DNA from: Crocodylus rhombifer
Lineage: Eukaryota; Chordata; Crocodylia; Crocodylidae
Direction of reading: 5' to 3'
Length of the DNA: 64,000 nucleotides
Assembly (NCBI GenBank): GCA_038503035.1
Contig: JAVSML010000985.1
Location: 565,372 to 629,371, forward strand
This document shows positions 49,310-60,180 of this stretch, piece after piece. The first letter of the stretch is position 1. The number at the start of each line of letters is the position of its first letter. The position numbers and the translations under genes were made by a program. Below the pieces are notes generated by a model. It was not told the origin of the DNA. It saw only the letters and a list, made by a program, of their open reading frames with translations, and did not search any database.

Positions 49310-51108
49310 GGCTAGGGGCAGACATTCAAAAAGTCTGAGCCTGAATAGATTCAATCTTTGCAGGTTAGTCGAACCTGGCTAGGCTAAATCACATTGTAGC
49401 TGCACCGACATCCCCTCTGGACTGAAAAAATTTGGCATATGCCTGCAGTGGCTGAGGCTAGAAGCCTGGGAGCACTAGAACAGCCCTCCCTTCCCTTCGA
49501 CAGTACTAAGCTGAGGGGGAGGTGTGGCCAGGCCCTGGCAGGATGCTCTGATTATTCCCCTACCCTCCCTCCTAAGCTACCCAGCAGGGAATGTTTATCA
49601 GCCCTAACTCAGTGTTTATCAGCCCATTAAGAAAACAAAGCCTCTCTCCATTAACTAATGGAGCTCTTCAATGGAGAGCTCTTAGACAGCTCTTCCAAGG
49701 AAGGACATTAAGCTACCTGTTGATTAGCTCCAAAGTGCCTGTTTGCCTTTGTCTCATCTGCCACAGCAGGAATTGTAGCCACCATGTAGTCTGCTATATT
49801 ATGCTGAGGGGTCTGTATAAGGCAGAGGGGCAGAGGGAAAAACCCCTCCTTAGCAGGGAGAAGGCAGGCAGACACTCTGTGCCTGCAAGTGTCTGCCGAG
49901 CTTCAGCCAGGGAGCAGAGGGGAGGGACCACCTGTGCTGTGAAGCAGAGTCCCATCCAGCCCAGAGAGCATGCTGGGATGCTGGGGGAGTGTAACAGGAG
50001 GGGCCTCTTCAGGGTCTGTCTACTGGTGACCCTGCCCACCTGTTATGGGCCAACCACCCACCTTCTTTCCTGCCATGCCTTGTTGGTAATTAGTTAATGA
50101 TGTAATTAAGCAGGAGGCTGCCTGTTTCCTGCTGCAATGCCAGGGGGTGCTATCTGTGGCTCCATTCCTCCCCTACACCGCAGCCCAAGCCACACAGGTG
50201 GTATTTGTAAATTCTTCTTTATGTTGGGGTCTAAGCGGCTGTGGGCCTACCCCTTTTTTCTCTCTAGCCAGACCTGTCAGTCAACCCCCCACCCCCAGCT
50301 AATCAGGGTTTGACTCCCAGGCTCTAGCTCTCAAAAAAAAAACCCCTCACTCAGGCTCCTGCCCTTCTGTGGTACTGGGGTCTACTCACCCCTGAATACT
50401 GTGTCCTCTCTGGCACTGGGGTCAGCTCACCCCCAAATTTTGCGCCCTCTCTGGCACTGGGGCCAGCTCACCCCTGAATACTGTGCCCCATCTGGTGCTG
50501 GGGTCCCCACACTGCAGTGGGCCCCCAATGAGGCCGCCTCCTTCCCCAAATAGCTTCACCCAAACCACTGGTGTTAACATTAAACAAGGGAGGCAACATG
50601 GCTGCTTACTTTAGATGATCGTGAGGATGGCTCCGGGCATGGTGTAGTCTTCCAACAGAGACTGCAGCCACAGCAGCGTAGTCTTTGGGAGTCTGCCTCC
50701 CTGCTGCCCCTCTGGCCTTCTCCACTTGCCATTTGTAGGGTCCTAGCCTTCCTCTTCCTGTCAGCTGACTGGCTGGCAGGGCTGGAGCCTTGACCCCTAC
50801 TTGACTGGTCGGCCATGACTGGAAGGTTCTGGACATAAAGGGGCCACCCTGTCTCTTAGCAATAGGGTTAGAGTTCCCTGTTACAGGGAGTCTGGTTTAT
50901 CTTGAGCCAGGAAGGGTCTAGGACAGACATTGCATAAACCATTTTGAGCCAAATCGGTTAAGTCTGGTACTACATTCAACCAGGTTTATCTCAAACCAGT
51001 TTCAGCCATTCTCAAACTGTTTATGTGCACTAAGCATCTGTTCTGTTACAGGTTTAAACCAGTTTCTGATCACTTAAACCAATTTATGTGTAATGTTTGT
51101 CCCTAGCC
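49310..51108 (+). mobile_element. GGCTAGGG-family element B (1799 bp)
   Basis: The left end GGCTAGGGGCAGACATTCAAAAAG and right end (inverted) GGCTAGGGACAAACATTACACAT are inverted repeats. The flanks are GTC and ATC (2 of 3). The L domain (GAGCCTGAATAGATTCAATC, TTTGCAGGTTAG) and R domain (AACCAGTTTCAG, AGGTTTAAACCAGTTTCTG) match elements A and C. The core between about 49560 and 50880 does not resemble either; it includes a 41-bp tandem repeat at 50370-50506. Open frames up to 168 codons in it are unrecognised. Confidence 0.75.
50370..50506. repeat. 41-bp tandem repeat, ~3.3 copies
   Basis: The unit begins TGGCACTGGGGTCAGCTCAC and recurs at 50370, 50411, 50452 and (partial) 50493. It lies inside element B. 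Confidence 0.85.
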
Positions 51109-51210
51109 ATCATGTTCTGAAAATCTCTCTAAGTTCAGAAGTGAAGAGCTGCTTTTGATTAGTGATTTTTTCCATAGTCAGTGAAAAGTGTCTAAAGACT
51201 TACATTAGAA

Positions 51211-51482
51211 CAGGGTTTCTCAACCAGGGTGCCCCTTTCTCAACCAAGATACAAGGTGTGAGGAGATAAGAAGACAAATTAAACAGATAAACACAGGTTC
51301 AGAATTTCCTCTGCCTGGGTGATTCCCCTCCCCCACTACCCAGTACTTTCACAAGGAAGTAAGCACTGTCACATATAAATTAGTTTTTGAAACTGGGTGC
51401 CACTCAATTCAAAAAAGCTATGGAGCGGTGACTCGAGTCTAATGGGGAGTGTCTCAAATCCAAAAAAGGTTGAGAATCCCTG
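51211..51482. mobile_element. hAT-like MITE, 272 bp
   Basis: The left end CAGGGTTTCTCAACC and right end GGTTGAGAATCCCTG (inverted CAGGGATTCTCAACC) match at 14 of 15 positions. The 8-bp flanks CATTAGAA and TACTAGCA agree at 5 of 8. The interior (GGTGTGAGGAGATAAGAAG, GGAAGTAAGCACTGTCACAT) aligns with the element at 6969-7233. Confidence 0.75.
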
Positions 51483-53069
51483 TACTAGCACAATGCTATT
51501 TATTTTTTAGTAGAGCCAGGAGGTCTCAGCCAGGATCATGGCCCCATTGTAATAGACATCTTACATACACACAGCAAAAGATGGTCATTCTCCAGAAGAT
51601 CTTGCATCTAAATAGATGAGGCAGACTAAGAATGAGAGAAAAGGATTAGAAACCTTATTTGACAGGAAACAGAGTGATTGAATGGGGAGTTGCTTGGGCC
51701 AATATTTGTTTAGTATCTTCAGTAGTGCTGGATGAAAACATCGTGCATCTTCTTTTACCCTGGCTCCCAGAGGGTTACACATCACAGGAAAAAAGAGATT
51801 GCTGGATCTGAGAATTTCTTAATGTCAAATTTCAATATAAATCCATTTCTTTAGTTAATTTGATATAACTTTTCCATCATGTTTGCTCCTCCCTATCATC
51901 ATGTTGCTCCTCCCTATCTTTCCTTCTTCCATCCCTTGCTGTTGATGTTATATCACTGAATGTTGTTAGCTCAATGTCCTTTCTGTGGCTAAAGACTAAA
52001 ATCTACATTTTCCAAAATGACTTGTTCTATTCATTTGTCTAAATTTTGGAAGCCCTGCTTGTGAGAGACAGTAAGGAAGCCAACAGTCATAGAAGACTGA
52101 GCACCTGCCTTCCACAAATCAGGCAACAGCTGTACCCTAAAATCACTATTTACTGCTAGGTATTTCAGCTGGAGATCAGGATCAGAGAAATAAACATTAA
52201 TGTAATAGCAAGCTGCGAGAGAGTCTGGTGTGGGAGAGGAAGTATTTATTGAAACACAGAGGTGATCACTAGTGGCACAAGTAATATAGCAAGTAATATG
52301 GGCTTGCTGAATCTCTTCCAAGTTTCTCTTATTATGAAAGCTTCACCCTGAGATAATCCACATCATGGTCCTGAGGGACTTTCAAATAATAAGACTGATC
52401 TGGCTGATTTCTGTAGGATTTCAAGTATTCTCCATGGTTTGGGAAGGAAATTGCTGGGGTGGTGGATTTCTTCTTTAAGCAGTCTTTATTGAAGTTCTCT
52501 TCCCTCCAGGCAGATCCTCTTTCTACAAATGCAGTGTCCCTGTCACCACAATCTGGTTAGTGATCTCATTTGATCCTGTGGCTACTCAAGGTCAAGGTGT
52601 GTCAGCTGGTCAGGAACTAGATGGAAGATGGAAGGAGAAAAGAAAGCTGTTTCAGGAAGAGAAGATGGCACAGTAGGAGGCACTCTCTTTGGAGTCAGAA
52701 CCAGACCTTTGTCCCCGCCTGTTATTAGGAGACTTGATGCAGCTGTGGCCTCTGTCTTCCAAATGGGACATAAAACAAACCCCCTATCAGTAAGTAGCTG
52801 TAGAAAAGTAAGGCTGCATTTTATAGTATGTGTTGAATGCTGGGCACTGGAAAAATGAGAAATCAGGAAGTTAATTCAGAAACTCTCCCTGCACTTCCCA
52901 ACTTGCCAGGCACTTCCCACTTTTCCTCAGTCACTGCGTGAGCTATAGCTTCAGTGTCCTCATATTGCAGCTTCAAGGGGTGTACAGTTGTAGCCGAAGA
53001 GAGAATTTGACCTACAGTCCTATTTATGGTTATCTAGCTGATATACTTAATCTGGTCCTGATTATTCTG
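51483..53069. other. Intergenic sequence, nothing recognised
   Basis: No gene or named repeat. A 17-bp near-repeat (TTGCTCCTCCCTATC) is duplicated at about 51882-51920. Confidence 0.5.
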
Positions 53070-53252
53070 GGATCTGAGCACCTTACAGTCTTTATGATGT
53101 TTATCCTTATAATATCCCCTCTGAGATAAGACAGAGCTATTATAACACATAGAGAACTGAAGCATAAAACAAATTGCCCAAGGTCTCACAGGAAATATAT
53201 GGCAAAGCAGGGGCTTGAACCCATGTCTTATACTTCCTCCATCATGATGACC
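53070..53252 (-). repeat. MIR-type SINE
   Basis: AGAGAACTGAAGCATAAAAC, AAATTGCCCAAGGTCTCACAG, then GGCAAAGCAGGGGCTTGAACCC is the reverse order of MIR, ending in the promoter B-box-like GGCTTGAACCC. It is immediately next to the CR1 3' end. Confidence 0.65.
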
Positions 53253-53397
53253 AAAATGAAGGGAAGACCCAGTTTTGAGCCCCAACTGAGTTACAGGGCT
53301 GGCAAGCTGAACATAGATTCATAGATGCTAGGGTCGGAAGGGACCTCAATAGATCATCAAGTCCGACCCCCTGCATAAGCAGGAAAGAGTGCTGGGC

Positions 53398-55806
53398 CTA
53401 CATTACCCCAGCTAGATACACATCCAACCTTCTCTTGAATACCCCCAGGGTAGGGGAGAGCACCACCTCCCTTGGGAGCCCGTTCCAGACCCTGGCCACT
53501 CGAACCGTGAAGAAGTTCCTCCTAATATCCAATCTAAATCTGCTCTCTTCTAGCTTGTGGCCATTATTTCTTGTAACCCCCGGGGGCGCCTTGGTGAATA
53601 AATACTCACCAATTCCCTTCTGTGCCCCCCTGACGAACTTATAGGCAGCCACCAGGTCGCCTCTCAACCTTCTCTTGCGGAGGCTGAAAAGGTCCAGTTT
53701 CTCTAATCTCTCCTCGTAGGGCTTGGCCTGCAGGCCCTTAACCATACGAGTGGCCCTTCTCTGGACCCTCTCCAGGTTATCCGCATCCTTCTTGAAGTGC
53801 GGCGCCCAGAATTGCACGCAGTACTCCAGCTGCGGTCTGACCAGCGCCCGATAGAGGGGAAGTATCACCTCCTTGGACCTATTTGTCATGCATCTGCTGA
53901 TGCACGATAAAGTGCCATTGGCTTTTCTGATGGTTTCGTCACACTGCCGACTCACGTTCATCTTGGAGTCCACTAGGACTCCAAGATCCCTTTCCACTTC
54001 CGTGCCACCCAGCAGGTCATTTCCTAGGCTGTAGGTGTGCTGGACATTTTTCCTCCCTAGATGCAGCACTTTGCATTTCTCCTTGTTGAACTGCATTCTG
54101 TTGTTTTCTGCCCACTTGTCTAACCTGTCCAGGTCTGCTTGCAGCTGCTCCCTGCCCTCCGGCGTGTCCACTTCGCCCCATAGCTTAGTGTCATCTGCAA
54201 ACTTGGACAGAGTACATTTCACCCCCTCGTCCAAGTCGCTGATGAAGACATTAAAGAGTATCGGTCCAAGGACCGAGCCCTGCGGGACCCCACTGCCCAC
54301 ACTCTTCCAGGTCGAAACCAACCCATCCACCACAACTCTCTGGGTGCGACCCTCCAGCCAATTCTCCACCCACCGGACTGTGCAGTAATCCAAGTCACAG
54401 CCCCTTAACTTGTTCACCAGTATGGGGTGGGATACCGTATCAAAGGCCTTCCTGAAGTCCAAGTATACGACATCCACCCCTCCTCCTGCGTCGAGGCGTT
54501 TTGTGACCTGGTCATAAAAAGAGACTAGATTGGTCAGGCACGATCTACCTGCCACGAACCCGTGCTGGTTTCCCCTCAGCATAATTTGTCCTGCCGGGCT
54601 GTCACAAATGTGAGCCTTGATGATTTTCTCAAAGATTTTGCCAAGGATGGAGGTGAGACTGACTGGCCTATAGTTACCCGGGTCCTCCTTCCTCCCCTTC
54701 TTGAAAATGGGAACCACATTGGCCCTTTTCCAGTCCTCCGGGACTTGACCCGTGCGCCACGAGCGTTCAAATATTCCCGCCAGTGGCTCTGCAATGATGT
54801 CGGCCAGTGCCTTCAGTACCCTCAGATGGAGCTCATCCGGGCCTGCCAACTTAAAGGCATCCAGTTCTTCCAAGTGACCCTGCACCACCTCAGGGCCCAC
54901 GCATGGAAGTCTGGTGCCTTGCTGCTGCCTCCCTACACTCCCAGTGAGAGACTTGTCATGCCTCTCGCTTAGGAACACTGAGGCGAAGAACTCGTTGAGG
55001 AGTTCAGCCTTGTCCCCTCTGTCCGTCACCAATTGTTTCTGCCCATTTAGCAGGGGTCCTATTCCTCCCTGGGCCTTCCTTTTACTCCCTATATATCTAA
55101 AAAACAATTTCTTATTGTCTTTTACTTGGGTTGCCATCTTCAGCTCCATGGTAGCTTTGGCCTGTCTAACTGCCTCCCTACAAGCACGAGCAGAAGAGGT
55201 ATATTCCTCTTTGGTGATCTCTCCCTGTTTCCACTTTTTATGTGCTCCCCTTTTGGCCCTTAGTCTGCCCTGGATTTCTCTGGTCAGCCAGGGAAGCCTC
55301 CTGGCCCCTTTCCCTCTTTTACCTCGCACGGGGATCGTCTCGCTTTGTGCTCGAAGGATAGCTTCCTTAAGGCACAGCCACCCTTCTTGGGCTCCCATCA
55401 TTTCAAAACTACTACTCTGCAGTGCATCCTTCACTAATCGCCTGAGTTTGCTGAAATCAGCTTTCCTAAAGTCCAGCACGTTCACCCTACTGGTTACCTT
55501 ACCCACTCGACGCCTTATGTTGAATTGTACTTTTAGGTGATCACTGTCCCCCAGATGGCTACCGATCTGTAGGTCCCCTACTATGTCATCCCCCGTTGCC
55601 AATACCAGATCCAGTAAGGCATTCCCCCTAGTGGGACCATGTACCTCCTGCGTCAGGTGGAGGTCCTGTACACAGGTTAGAAACCTGCGTGAGCGGTGGG
55701 ACTTTGCTGTCTGTGTCTCCCAGCAGATGTCCGGGTGGTTTAGGTCCCCCATGACCACCGTCTCTTTAGCTTTTATGGTCTCTGAGAGTTGCCTCAGGAG
55801 CCCCAA
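53398..55806 (-). CDS. CR1 ORF2, distal endonuclease and reverse transcriptase
   Basis: 802 open codons. The start shown is simply the first ATG after the frameshift; the protein really continues from the frame at 55766-56434. Residues ~17-95 hold the C-terminal endonuclease motifs (MGDLNHPDICWE at 19-30; GDSDH at 86-90). A linker follows to ~300. The RT domain lies at ~320-620, with EDPGNYRPVSLTS (374-386), YLDFRKAFDTVSH (448-460), GVPQGSVLGPILF (506-518) and the catalytic SKFADDTKL (534-542). The C-terminal tail contains the VQRRATRM block (681-688) and ends …GVFKRRLDVYLAGVM before the stop. This protein nicks the target and reverse-transcribes CR1 RNA. All catalytic motifs that I can see are present. 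Confidence 0.9.
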   Translation of the reverse strand: MGLLRQLSETIKAKETVVMGDLNHPDICWETQTAKSHRSRRFLTCVQDLHLTQEVHGPTRGNALLDLVLATGDDIVGDLQIGSHLGDSDHLKVQFNIRRRVGKVTSRVNVLDFRKADFSKLRRLVKDALQSSSFEMMGAQEGWLCLKEAILRAQSETIPVRGKRGKGARRLPWLTREIQGRLRAKRGAHKKWKQGEITKEEYTSSARACREAVRQAKATMELKMATQVKDNKKLFFRYIGSKRKAQGGIGPLLNGQKQLVTDRGDKAELLNEFFASVFLSERHDKSLTGSVGRQQQGTRLPCVGPEVVQGHLEELDAFKLAGPDELHLRVLKALADIIAEPLAGIFERSWRTGQVPEDWKRANVVPIFKKGRKEDPGNYRPVSLTSILGKIFEKIIKAHICDSPAGQIMLRGNQHGFVAGRSCLTNLVSFYDQVTKRLDAGGGVDVVYLDFRKAFDTVSHPILVNKLRGCDLDYCTVRWVENWLEGRTQRVVVDGLVSTWKSVGSGVPQGSVLGPILFNVFISDLDEGVKCTLSKFADDTKLWGEVDTPEGREQLQADLDRLDKWAENNRMQFNKEKCKVLHLGRKNVQHTYSLGNDLLGGTEVERDLGVLVDSKMNVSRQCDETIRKANGTLSCISRCMTNRSKEVILPLYRALVRPQLEYCVQFWAPHFKKDADNLERVQRRATRMVKGLQAKPYEERLEKLDLFSLRKRRLRGDLVAAYKFVRGAQKGIGEYLFTKAPPGVTRNNGHKLEESRFRLDIRRNFFTVRVARVWNGLPREVVLSPTLGVFKRRLDVYLAGVM

Positions 55807-56434
55807 ATCTATTTCTTCCCCCTTGATGTGGGGGTCTGTAGCAGACCCCTACCACCAAATCCTTTTCTCCTTGCCCCCCATGTAGCCTAACCCACAGTCC
55901 TTCTACTTCCTCATCCTTTGATTCTGTCTTGATGAGGGTTGATGTATATTGCTCCTTAACATAGAGCGCAACCCCTCCCCCCCTTTTCCCCACTCTGTCC
56001 TTTCTGTACAATCTATAGCCCTTAATATGTACCGCCCAGTCATGGGATGGATCCCACCAGGTTTCCGTCAGCCCCACTAAGTCGTAGTCGTTTAGTGCAA
56101 CCAGGAGCGCTAGTTCATCCTGCTTGTTCCCCATGCTCCTAGCATTAGTATATAGGCACTTGAGCCCTGTGACTGGTGCTTTTGCTACCCCCTCGCTCCA
56201 AGTCCTAAAGGGCTTTTTGTCTCTAACCTTCCCGTTCCTTACCTGTGCCGTATTGCTGTCCACCCCCTGTCTTTCACGTTCCCAAAGCTCTCTTTCTTCA
56301 GGCTGGGCTGTCCTTGTGGGTGCCACCTGGTTTGGTGGTCCACAGCCTCCCCCACCCTCATCTTCCCCTCCCCCCGACGAGCCTAGTTTAAAGCCCGCCG
56401 GAGGAGATCCGCCAACCTGGAAGAAAACACACAC
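55766..56434 (-). pseudogene. CR1 ORF2 N-terminal endonuclease part, frameshifted
   Basis: 222 codons. The first ~88 residues are a Gly/Glu/Pro-rich leader. The APE-like endonuclease starts at LKCLYTNARSMGNKQDEL (91-108; N97) with LTETWW (122-127; E124) and RKDRVGKRGGGVALYV (144-159), then VGVCYRPPHQGG. After this the reading becomes nonsense (…RNRFGAPEATLRDHKS). The true continuation is in the frame of 53398-55806. The switch occurs at a run of five C on the plus strand (55818-55822), where four would keep the frame. A one-base insertion or a sequencing error is the likely cause. Confidence 0.85.
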
Positions 56435-56715
56435 TTACCTTTGGGGGACAGGTGAAGCCCATCCCAGCTGAGCATGTCCCTCATTGTAATGTGTGGGTCA
56501 TTGTCCAGGAAGCCGAAGCCTGCCTCGAGACACCACTGCCGAAGCCGCCAGTTGGTCTCTCGGATGCAGTTCTCATGCCGTCTTCCGCGTCCGTTCACTG
56601 GTAGGATGGAAGAGAATACCACCTGTGCACCAAATTCCCTCAGCACGCTGCCCAGAGCCTGGTAGTCTGCCATCAGGTGATCGGGGGTTCTCCTGGCCGC
56701 ATCATTAGTACCCAC
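56383..56715 (-). pseudogene. CR1 ORF1 C-terminal esterase-like fragment
   Basis: 110 codons to a stop at 56383, overlapping the start of the ORF2 frame by ~50 bp. It matches the SGNH-hydrolase (esterase) domain reported in CR1 ORF1: GTND (2-5, block III with the conserved Asn), and DGLHLSPKG (85-93, block V with the Asp/His pair). The upstream part with the Ser (GDS) block and any zinc-finger-like region was removed by 5' truncation at ~56732. The ATG is an artefact of truncation; codons for a few residues upstream (…LVHV) are in frame. Confidence 0.8.
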
Positions 56716-56732
56716 ATGGACAAGGCTGGGAT

Positions 56733-57785
56733 TTCCTCTAAGTTTTAACTAAATCTGTGTCTATACTAGGGATGACTACAAATACAGGATTACTGGTACT
56801 TGCAAAACTTTCCTACTGTAGAAACAGCTTTCCTGGCAAAGCTGGTCTTCCTATTGGTAGGATCACCCCCTTCCATTGCTGAAACAAAGCTACACTGATA
56901 AAAGCACCATTTTGCCAATATTAATGCATACAAAAGCTTCGTAGGTGAAAGCCAGGCCAGTCAGGGACCACATATTTCATCTCTCTGACTGACAAAGCCC
57001 ATGTTAACAGTAGTCTGTAGCACAGACTTAGTCTAAGTAGTTGCGGTAGAGGATCAAAATAAGTGCCTTATCTGCACTCACAAAAGTTTTCACATATAAG
57101 TCTACAGCAGAGCTATACCAGCAAACCCACCTAGTGCAGATGCAGCTTTTGGCAATAAATGGAAGTTTTGCTTAGTGGCAAAAGGACTTTTCTGCTAGTG
57201 TAACCATATCTACTGTACGGCTTTTACTACCTATGTTGGTGAAAGATAAAGAAACAGATCACAGTAACTCATCTAAGGATGCTGGGAATACCCTAAGTGC
57301 AGCTCAGGCCTAGGATCTGATAGCCTGGGATCAGATCTACCTGAGTGTGATGTCATTAACAGCCCTAAGACTCCAGTCAAGACAAACCTATTGTAATTTA
57401 GCAAGGGCTAAGCTGATTGAGTTTAAGGTTTGTTGGGGAGAAGGAGACTTGCTGGTGTCTCTCACATTCCTCCCACCTTTTGTTGGACTCATTTCTGATA
57501 ATCTTACGCAATCGTTGAAATTCCAGCCCCAGTGAGATTAATGGACAATCCAATTGACATGAGTGGAGTCAGGATATTAGCAGAGGGCATTGCCTGACAG
57601 AACAGGGCTAGGGTCTCACTTTAGGCTCTGGGCTGTAAAAAGCAGTCAGCTATCCACTAAAGTAGGTCCATGGCCCAGAGAAATTAACCTTTTAAAGACT
57701 GTTAATCAAGGAAAGGACAGAGAATGGAAAATGGAGTCATGGTCCATGTTCCTCCTGCTATAAATGAACAATATTCAGTTACCGT
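56733..57785. repeat. Intergenic sequence with an old MITE-like repeat (about 56755-57240)
   Basis: It contains blocks such as GAGCTATACCAGCAAACCCACC, CTAGTGCAGATGCAGCTTTTGGC and AAAAGGACTTTTCTGCTAGTG. These resemble, from memory, the abundant crocodilian/turtle MITEs of the 'Chompy' kind (gctataccagcaaa / ctagtgtagatgcag). The copy is decayed and its ends are unclear. The remainder to 57785 holds nothing recognised. Confidence 0.4.
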
Positions 57786-58449
57786 GTAGGCTAGGGACAG
57801 ACGTTCAAAAAACGCGAGCCTGAATTGATTCAGTCTTTGCAGGCAGCATTCCAACTAAGCTGCGTGGCAGGCACGGCCACACAGGCACGCTCATGGCGCA
57901 CTGCCAGGTGTCCCGCATGGCTGCACATATCACGCTGCTTAGAGGGAATCAATTTGAACCAATTTTCAAGTAAATAGACATTCACTTTTGATTCCGGAAA
58001 TGCGGCCACATGCCTGCAGTGACTAAGGCCAGAGGCTGGGGGGTGCTAGAGCAGTCCTCCCTTTCTTTTCTCAGCTGCTGCAAGGCTGGAGGGAAGCAGA
58101 CCTGGGGGGTGTGGCCAGGCCCCGGACAGGGGCTAAGTATGGTTGCAGAGGGGTTTCAACCCCCACCCTGGCCTGTAGGGAGTCCAGCCAGGGTGTGCCT
58201 GGAGGAGGAGGGGGGAAGCAGCCCTCGTTAGGCTTGTCCCAAGGCCAGACACCAGCCAGGGAGTGCATCAGGTGAAGGGGTGGGGGGAGATTAAACTCTC
58301 CTGTCTCTGGGCGGGTATGGGACCCCAGGCGGGGTCTGCCCAGCTTTCCCCCCTGCACCTGCTCAGGCAGCAGGGGCCTAGCCACAGCTGACCGGCATGG
58401 CCCTGCTATCTGCCCAGGGCTAGGGCTGCGGCTGCAGCTAGGGCTGTGG

Positions 58450-60180
58450 GGCTGGGGCAGTGGGGCTGAGCTGGGCCAGCCTGCAGGTGGTGCTGAAGGT
58501 GGATGGAGAGGGGTCATCCCAGGCTTGCGGGAAGGGGCTGGGCCCTTCCCAGAAGGCTGTGGCTTGGGCTGGGGCCATGGAGGCTGCATTGCCAGATTGC
58601 TCCTGGCTCCCCCAGCCCAGGTCAGGTGGAGCTGTCATGGAGCCAGAGCCAGTTGGGAAGGGCCCAGTGATGCCAGTCAGGGCAGGTCCCTTCCCAGCCA
58701 GCTGTGGCTCTGTGACAGCCCAGCCTGGCAGCAGGGGTGGGGCTGGCCGGGGAGCAGGCTGCCTGGGCCAGCTCAGAGATGCCAGCAGGCCTCAAGCCCA
58801 GCAGTCGCCCACTGCAGCTGCTGCCGCCCCCTGTCCTGTGCAGCACCTCGTGACTGCAGCCACACCACATGCTGTGGGCTGGCTAGGGCTGGGCAGGGTA
58901 TTCTTCCCCTGTTTCCTCCAGCTGCTGCTGCTGCCACCCTGCCCCTGCCATGCCATGCCATACCACTTGGGGTGGGCAGGCGGGAAGCTTCAGCCCCATG
59001 GCTTCTGCCCAATGTATGGGGCTCAGGCTCCAGCTCCCAGATGCTTTTCATCCACTCTGCCCTCAATGGCTGCTCATCGCACCAGGCGGGTGAAGCAGAT
59101 GGAAGGCTGTCGGAGGTGGAGCCAGAGCTCCATGCTCTGGGCTGAAGCCACCACGCTGAAGCATCCACCCGCCCTGAGCGGTGCTGCACGGTGCAGGAGG
59201 AGCCACAGCTGGAGGTGAGGGGAGCACAACAGCCCTCCTGGACCAAGCCAACTTCCCCTTGCCTCCAGAAGCTACTCCCCCTACCACTCCTGCCCTTGCT
59301 GCTCTGCTCCAAGTGGGGGTGGTGGAAGGAGCTTCAGCCCGGCAGCTTCTGCCCAGCGCAGGGAGCTCTGCCTCCAGCTCCAGATGCCTTCCACCCACCT
59401 GATGCAATAAGCAGCCCCTGCAGGTGGGCAGAGTGGGTGGAAGGCATCTGAGAGCTGTTCTGCTCCCTTCACCTCCAGCTGTAGCTCCTGCTGCACCACG
59501 CAGCACCACCCAGGGTGGGTAGAAGTTTCAGCCCAGTGTGTGGAGCTCTGGCTCCAGCTCCAGCTGCCCCTCCCACTCCCTCCACCTGGTGCACTGAGGA
59601 ACCCCTGCAAGCAGAGCGGGTGGAAGGGGTCCGGGAGCTGGAGTCAGGGCACCATGCACTGGGCAGCAGCTGCGGGGTTGAAGCTTCCCACTCATCCACC
59701 CAGAGTGATGTGGCAGGGTCAGGGGCATCAGCAGCAGTGACCACAGCAGCAACAGCAGCTGGAGGTGAGAGGGGCAGAACAGCCTGCCTTGCTCTGGCCA
59801 GCTCACAGCTTGTGGTACAGCTGCAGCTGCGGGACTCGAGGCCCACCAGTGCCTGTGAGCCAGCTGGAGCAGCCCACTCCCCAGCCAGCCCCCACCCATG
59901 CTGCCAGGCTGGGTTGTCATGGTGCCACAACTGGCTGGGAAGGGCCCTTCCTCTGCAGCTGGACCTGGGTTGGCCCTTCCTAGCCCAGCTGGGGCTCCAT
60001 CCAGCCTGGACAGGGAGTGACAGGACCAATCTGGCCCTGTAGCCCCCACAGCCCCAGCCTGAGCCATAGCCCACTGGGAAGGGCTCAGTCCCCATGGCCC
60101 AGCTCGGGCTGGCCCTTCTGTGTCCACCTTCGGCAGCACACCCGCAGGCTGGCCCAGCTCAACCCCACCACCCCGCCCCA
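58450..60180. repeat. Large imperfect palindrome inside element C
   Basis: Left-arm blocks and their inverted partners: GAGCTGGGCCAGCCTGCAGG (58468) with the inverse of ~60140-60160; GCAGCCCAGCCTGGCAGCA-type sequence at ~58718 with the inverse of ~59905; CCAGCTGCTGCTGCTGCCAC (58919) with the inverse of ~59740-59760; GGTGCTGCACGGTGCAGGAG (59180) with the inverse of ~59483-59503. The centre is at about 59240-59450. Arms of roughly 730-790 bp have clearly diverged. Confidence 0.7.

Larger units (their letters stand above)
53312..56732 (-). mobile_element. Nearly intact CR1 LINE (3.4 kb), 5'-truncated in ORF1
   Basis: Read on the minus strand it contains, in order, the C-terminal part of ORF1 (56383-56715), ORF2 (56434 to 53398, interrupted once) and a short 3' UTR ending …GGTCCCTTCCGACCC … ATCTATGAATCTATG at 53312, the octamer-type CR1 tail. 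The truncation is near 56732, just upstream of a VHVGTND motif. The 3' UTR (CCGACCCCCTGCATAAGC on the plus strand) is the type I associate with alligator CR1 subfamilies. The copy is far less decayed than the others in the window, so it is a relatively young insertion. Confidence 0.92.

Noticed and set aside
49591..50097. 168-codon open frame in element B
   Set aside because: It lies within a transposon core, has cysteine-rich unrecognised sequence and no splice or domain evidence.
54035..55540. Plus-strand open frames of 117-208 codons
   Set aside because: They are antisense shadows of the CR1 ORF2 on the minus strand.
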